Source: Bradyrhizobium sp. CCBAU 53340
Lineage (GTDB): Bacteria; Pseudomonadota; Alphaproteobacteria; Rhizobiales; Xanthobacteraceae
Assembly: GCF_015291645.1 (NCBI RefSeq)
Contig: NZ_CP030055.1
Coordinates: 1,178,001-1,242,000, forward strand
Reading direction: 5' to 3'
DNA length: 64,000 nt
In this document: positions 61,874 to 64,000 of the stretch, in pieces
How positions within the stretch are numbered: the stretch's first letter is position 1
Layout: the number at the start of each line of letters is the position of its first letter
Made by a program: the position numbers and the translations under genes
Notes under the pieces: generated by a model
The model's database searches: none
What the model was told of the DNA's origin: nothing
What the model saw: only the letters and a program-made list of their open reading frames with translations

Positions 61874-63070
61874 TTACTTGACGCGCAGAACTTCAACGCC
61901 GGGCAGGGGCTTGCCTTCCATCCATTCGAGGAATGCGCCACCGGCGGTCGAGACATAGGTGAATTGAGCGGCCACATGGGCCTGGTTGAGGGCCGCGACG
62001 GTATCACCACCGCCCGCGATCGAGATCAGCTTCTTGGCCTTGGTGCGTTCGGCGGCGTGCTTGGCGGCCGCAACCGTGCCACGGTCGAACGGCTGCATCT
62101 CGAACGCCCCTAACGGTCCGTTCCAGACCAGTGTTGCCGCATCGTCGATCGCGGCCTGGACGCGCACGATCGATTGCGGGCCGACGTCGAGGATCATGCC
62201 GTCGGCCGGGATCGCATCGAGGCCATAGGCATGCGACGGCGCATTCGCGGCGAAGTGATAAGCGACAGTCGCGTCAACGGGGAGGATGATGGCGCAATTG
62301 GCGGCCTCCGCCTTTTCCATGATGCGCAGCGCGGTGGGCGCGAGATCCTTCTCGGCCAGCGACTTGCCGACCGCAACGCCCTGGGCGTGCAGGAAGGTGT
62401 TGGCCATGCCGCCGCCGATCACGAGCGCGTCGACCTTGGTGACGAGGTTTTCCAGCAGGTCGATCTTGGTCGAGACCTTGGCGCCGCCGATGATGGCGAT
62501 CACAGGCTTGGTCGGCGAACCCAGCGCCTTCTCCAGCGCATCGAGCTCGGCCTGCATGGTGCGGCCGGCATAGGCGGGCAGCTTGTGACCGAGACCCTCG
62601 GTCGAGGCGTGGGCGCGGTGCGCCGCCGAGAAGGCGTCGCTGACCCAGATGTCGCCGAGCTTTGCCAGCTCCGCGACGAAGGCCGGATCGTTCTTCTCTT
62701 CCTCTTTGTGGAAGCGGGTGTTTTCCAGACAAAGGATGTCGCCATCCCTCAGCGCCGCGACGGCCTTGGCCGCGGGTTCGCCGATGCAATCATCGGCGAA
62801 GGCGACCGGCTTGTTCACGACCTTCGACAGCGCTTCCGCGACGGGCTTGAGCGACTCCTTGGGGTCGCGCCCCTTCGGCCGGCCGAAATGCGCGAGCAGG
62901 ATGACCTTGCCGCCCTTGTCGGAGATTTCGGTGATGGTCGGCGCGACGCGCTCGAGCCGCGTCGCGTCGGTAACGCGGCCATTGTCCATGGGCACGTTGA
63001 GATCGACGCGCAGCAGCACGCGCTTGCCCTTCACGTCGACGTCGTCGAGGGTGCGGAATTTGTTGGTCAT
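61874..63070 (-). CDS. pgk: Phosphoglycerate kinase
   Basis: A 398-residue enzyme that transfers phosphate between 1,3-bisphosphoglycerate and ADP. Typical blocks are [29 protein letters not shown] (substrate loop), [26 protein letters not shown] and the nucleotide loop [16 protein letters not shown]. The start at 63070 gives [20 protein letters not shown]; the longer frame to 63196 is translated repeat sequence. It lies between gap and fba. Confidence 0.97.
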   Translation of the reverse strand: MTNKFRTLDDVDVKGKRVLLRVDLNVPMDNGRVTDATRLERVAPTITEISDKGGKVILLAHFGRPKGRDPKESLKPVAEALSKVVNKPVAFADDCIGEPAAKAVAALRDGDILCLENTRFHKEEEKNDPAFVAELAKLGDIWVSDAFSAAHRAHASTEGLGHKLPAYAGRTMQAELDALEKALGSPTKPVIAIIGGAKVSTKIDLLENLVTKVDALVIGGGMANTFLHAQGVAVGKSLAEKDLAPTALRIMEKAEAANCAIILPVDATVAYHFAANAPSHAYGLDAIPADGMILDVGPQSIVRVQAAIDDAATLVWNGPLGAFEMQPFDRGTVAAAKHAAERTKAKKLISIAGGGDTVAALNQAHVAAQFTYVSTAGGAFLEWMEGKPLPGVEVLRVK

Positions 63071-63080
63071 GTTCGGCTCT

Positions 63081-63215
63081 CTTGTCCCGGGCGCGCTGCG
63101 GCACGAAGTGCCGCTGCGCAGAACCGGGACCCAGGATGTGACGGGTCCCGCGGTCGAATGGGTCCCGGCTCTGCGACGCAGCGTTTCACGCTGCATCGCG
63201 TCCGGGACACGAGAC
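63081..63215. repeat. Palindromic intergenic repeat, family C copy 4
   Basis: CTTGTCCCGGGCGCGCTGCG to GCAGAACCGGGACCC, then GGGTCCCGGCTCTGCGACGC to GCGTCCGGGACACGAG. It occupies almost the whole 153-base gap between gap and pgk, and so lies inside the presumed operon. Confidence 0.87.
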
Positions 63216-63223
63216 CTACGGTC

Positions 63224-64000
63224 TTAGATCACCTTCGCCATCGCGACGGCGGTGTCCGCCATGCGATTGGAGAAGCCCCACTCGTTGTCGTACCAGGACA
63301 TCACGCGCACCAGCGTGCCGTTCTGCACCTTGGTCTGGTCCTCGTGGAAGGTCGAGGAGTGCGGATCGTGGTTGAAGTCGATCGAGACGTTCGGCGCGCT
63401 GGTGTAGCCGAGGATGCCCTTGAGCTGCTGCTCGCTGGCGCGCTTCATCGCCGCGTTGATTTCCTTGGCGTCGGTGGCGCGCTTGGCGACGATCTTGAGG
63501 TCGACCACCGAGACGTTCGGGGTCGGCACGCGGATCGCAACGCCGTCGAGCTTGCCCTTCAACTCCGGCAGCACCAGGCCGATCGCCTTCGCAGCACCGG
63601 TCGAGGTCGGGATCATCGACATCGCAGCCGCGCGGCCGCGGTAGAGATCCTTGTGCAGCGTGTCCAGCGTCGGCTGGTCGCCGGTATAGGCGTGGATCGT
63701 GGTCATGAAGCCGGTCTCGATGCCGACGAGATCGTTCAGCACCTTGGCAACCGGCGCGAGGCAGTTGGTGGTGCAGGAACCGTTGGAGACGACCAGGTGA
63801 TCCTTGGTCAGGGTCTCGTGGTTGACGCCGTAGACGATGGTGGCGTCGGCGCCATCGGCGGGCGCGGAGACCAGCACGCGCTTGGCGCCGGCGGTCAGAT
63901 GCGCGGAGGCCTTCTCCTTCGCAGTGAAGATGCCGGTGCATTCCAGCGCGATATCGACGCCGAGATCCTTCCACGGCAGCTTCGAGGGATCGCGCTCGGC
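63224..64000 (-). CDS. gap: Type I glyceraldehyde-3-phosphate dehydrogenase, N-terminus cut by window edge
   Basis: The last 258 residues of the enzyme; the frame is open through position 64000, so the first 75 or so residues, including most of the NAD-binding domain, are outside. The catalytic [40 protein letters not shown] and the [13 protein letters not shown] tail are all present. It oxidises glyceraldehyde-3-phosphate in glycolysis or runs in reverse for gluconeogenesis. It is the first visible gene of the gap-pgk-fba set. Confidence 0.96.
   Translation of the reverse strand, partial: AERDPSKLPWKDLGVDIALECTGIFTAKEKASAHLTAGAKRVLVSAPADGADATIVYGVNHETLTKDHLVVSNGSCTTNCLAPVAKVLNDLVGIETGFMTTIHAYTGDQPTLDTLHKDLYRGRAAAMSMIPTSTGAAKAIGLVLPELKGKLDGVAIRVPTPNVSVVDLKIVAKRATDAKEINAAMKRASEQQLKGILGYTSAPNVSIDFNHDPHSSTFHEDQTKVQNGTLVRVMSWYDNEWGFSNRMADTAVAMAKVI

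Noticed and set aside
1-64000. tRNA, rRNA, CRISPR array, prophage or insertion sequence
   Set aside because: No cloverleaf-like segments with CCA context, no regularly spaced direct repeats and no transposase, integrase or phage structural gene were seen on either strand.

Overview
The window is GC-rich (roughly 64%) and reads as ordinary chromosome of an alphaproteobacterium of the Bradyrhizobium/Rhodopseudomonas group. The grounds are the rhizobial-type DUF families (DUF2865, DUF1192, DUF1465, DUF2849, DUF459), the cysG-DUF2849-cysI-DUF934-cysH order, the very common ECF-type stress promoters, and dense intergenic palindromic repeats of the kind seen in that genus. Genus is an inference from gene content; no rRNA is present to confirm it. 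I see no tRNA, rRNA, CRISPR array, prophage, transposase or integrase.

Layout. 1-1551: end of a urease accessory block (ureE tail, ureF, ureG). 1833-5812: a CHASE sensor kinase with a damaged ATP-binding site, a RidA protein, a TetR regulator and an OpgC-type membrane acyltransferase. 6000-10440: a stress cluster (DUF883, AI-2E-type permease, L,D-transpeptidase, DUF2865, a 51-residue membrane peptide missed by usual length cut-offs, CsbD) in which four promoters match the EcfG general-stress consensus. 10455-12620: malate synthase G. 13056-20672: assimilatory sulfate reduction, with cysD-cysNC divergent from cysG-DUF2849-cysI-DUF934-cysH and a large palindrome between them. 20876-30665: lipid, envelope and redox genes, 3-hydroxybutyrate dehydrogenase, TauE/SafE permease, flippase, DsbD-alpha-like protein, YqgE, a TfdA-type dioxygenase and two SDRs. 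30741-35593: another CsbD/DUF883 stress protein, an SGNH-fold protein lacking its catalytic Ser and His, a lytic transglycosylase and galU. 35797-40854: a diguanylate cyclase and a large cyclic-di-GMP phosphodiesterase. 40961-50676: quinone oxidoreductase, DUF1192, a candidate small RNA, DUF1465, rpmE, an MsbA-like exporter, two small exported proteins, GNAT, a MotA/MotB-like pair and a cyclopropane-synthase-like methyltransferase. 51141-56782: an RND efflux pair and an orphan ATPase. 56809-64000: suhB, a SEL1 protein, a ThiE-like protein, class I and class II aldolases, pgk and gap, all on the minus strand.

The strongest systems-level signal is a general-stress regulon: five or six GGAAC-N16/17-CGTT promoters, each 30-48 bases before a start codon in the right orientation. 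The second is the set of at least four families of palindromic intergenic repeats (about fifteen copies). I found no convincing new defence or mobile system; the candidates that looked like one (MotA/MotB pair, orphan ATPase) are described with reasons for caution.
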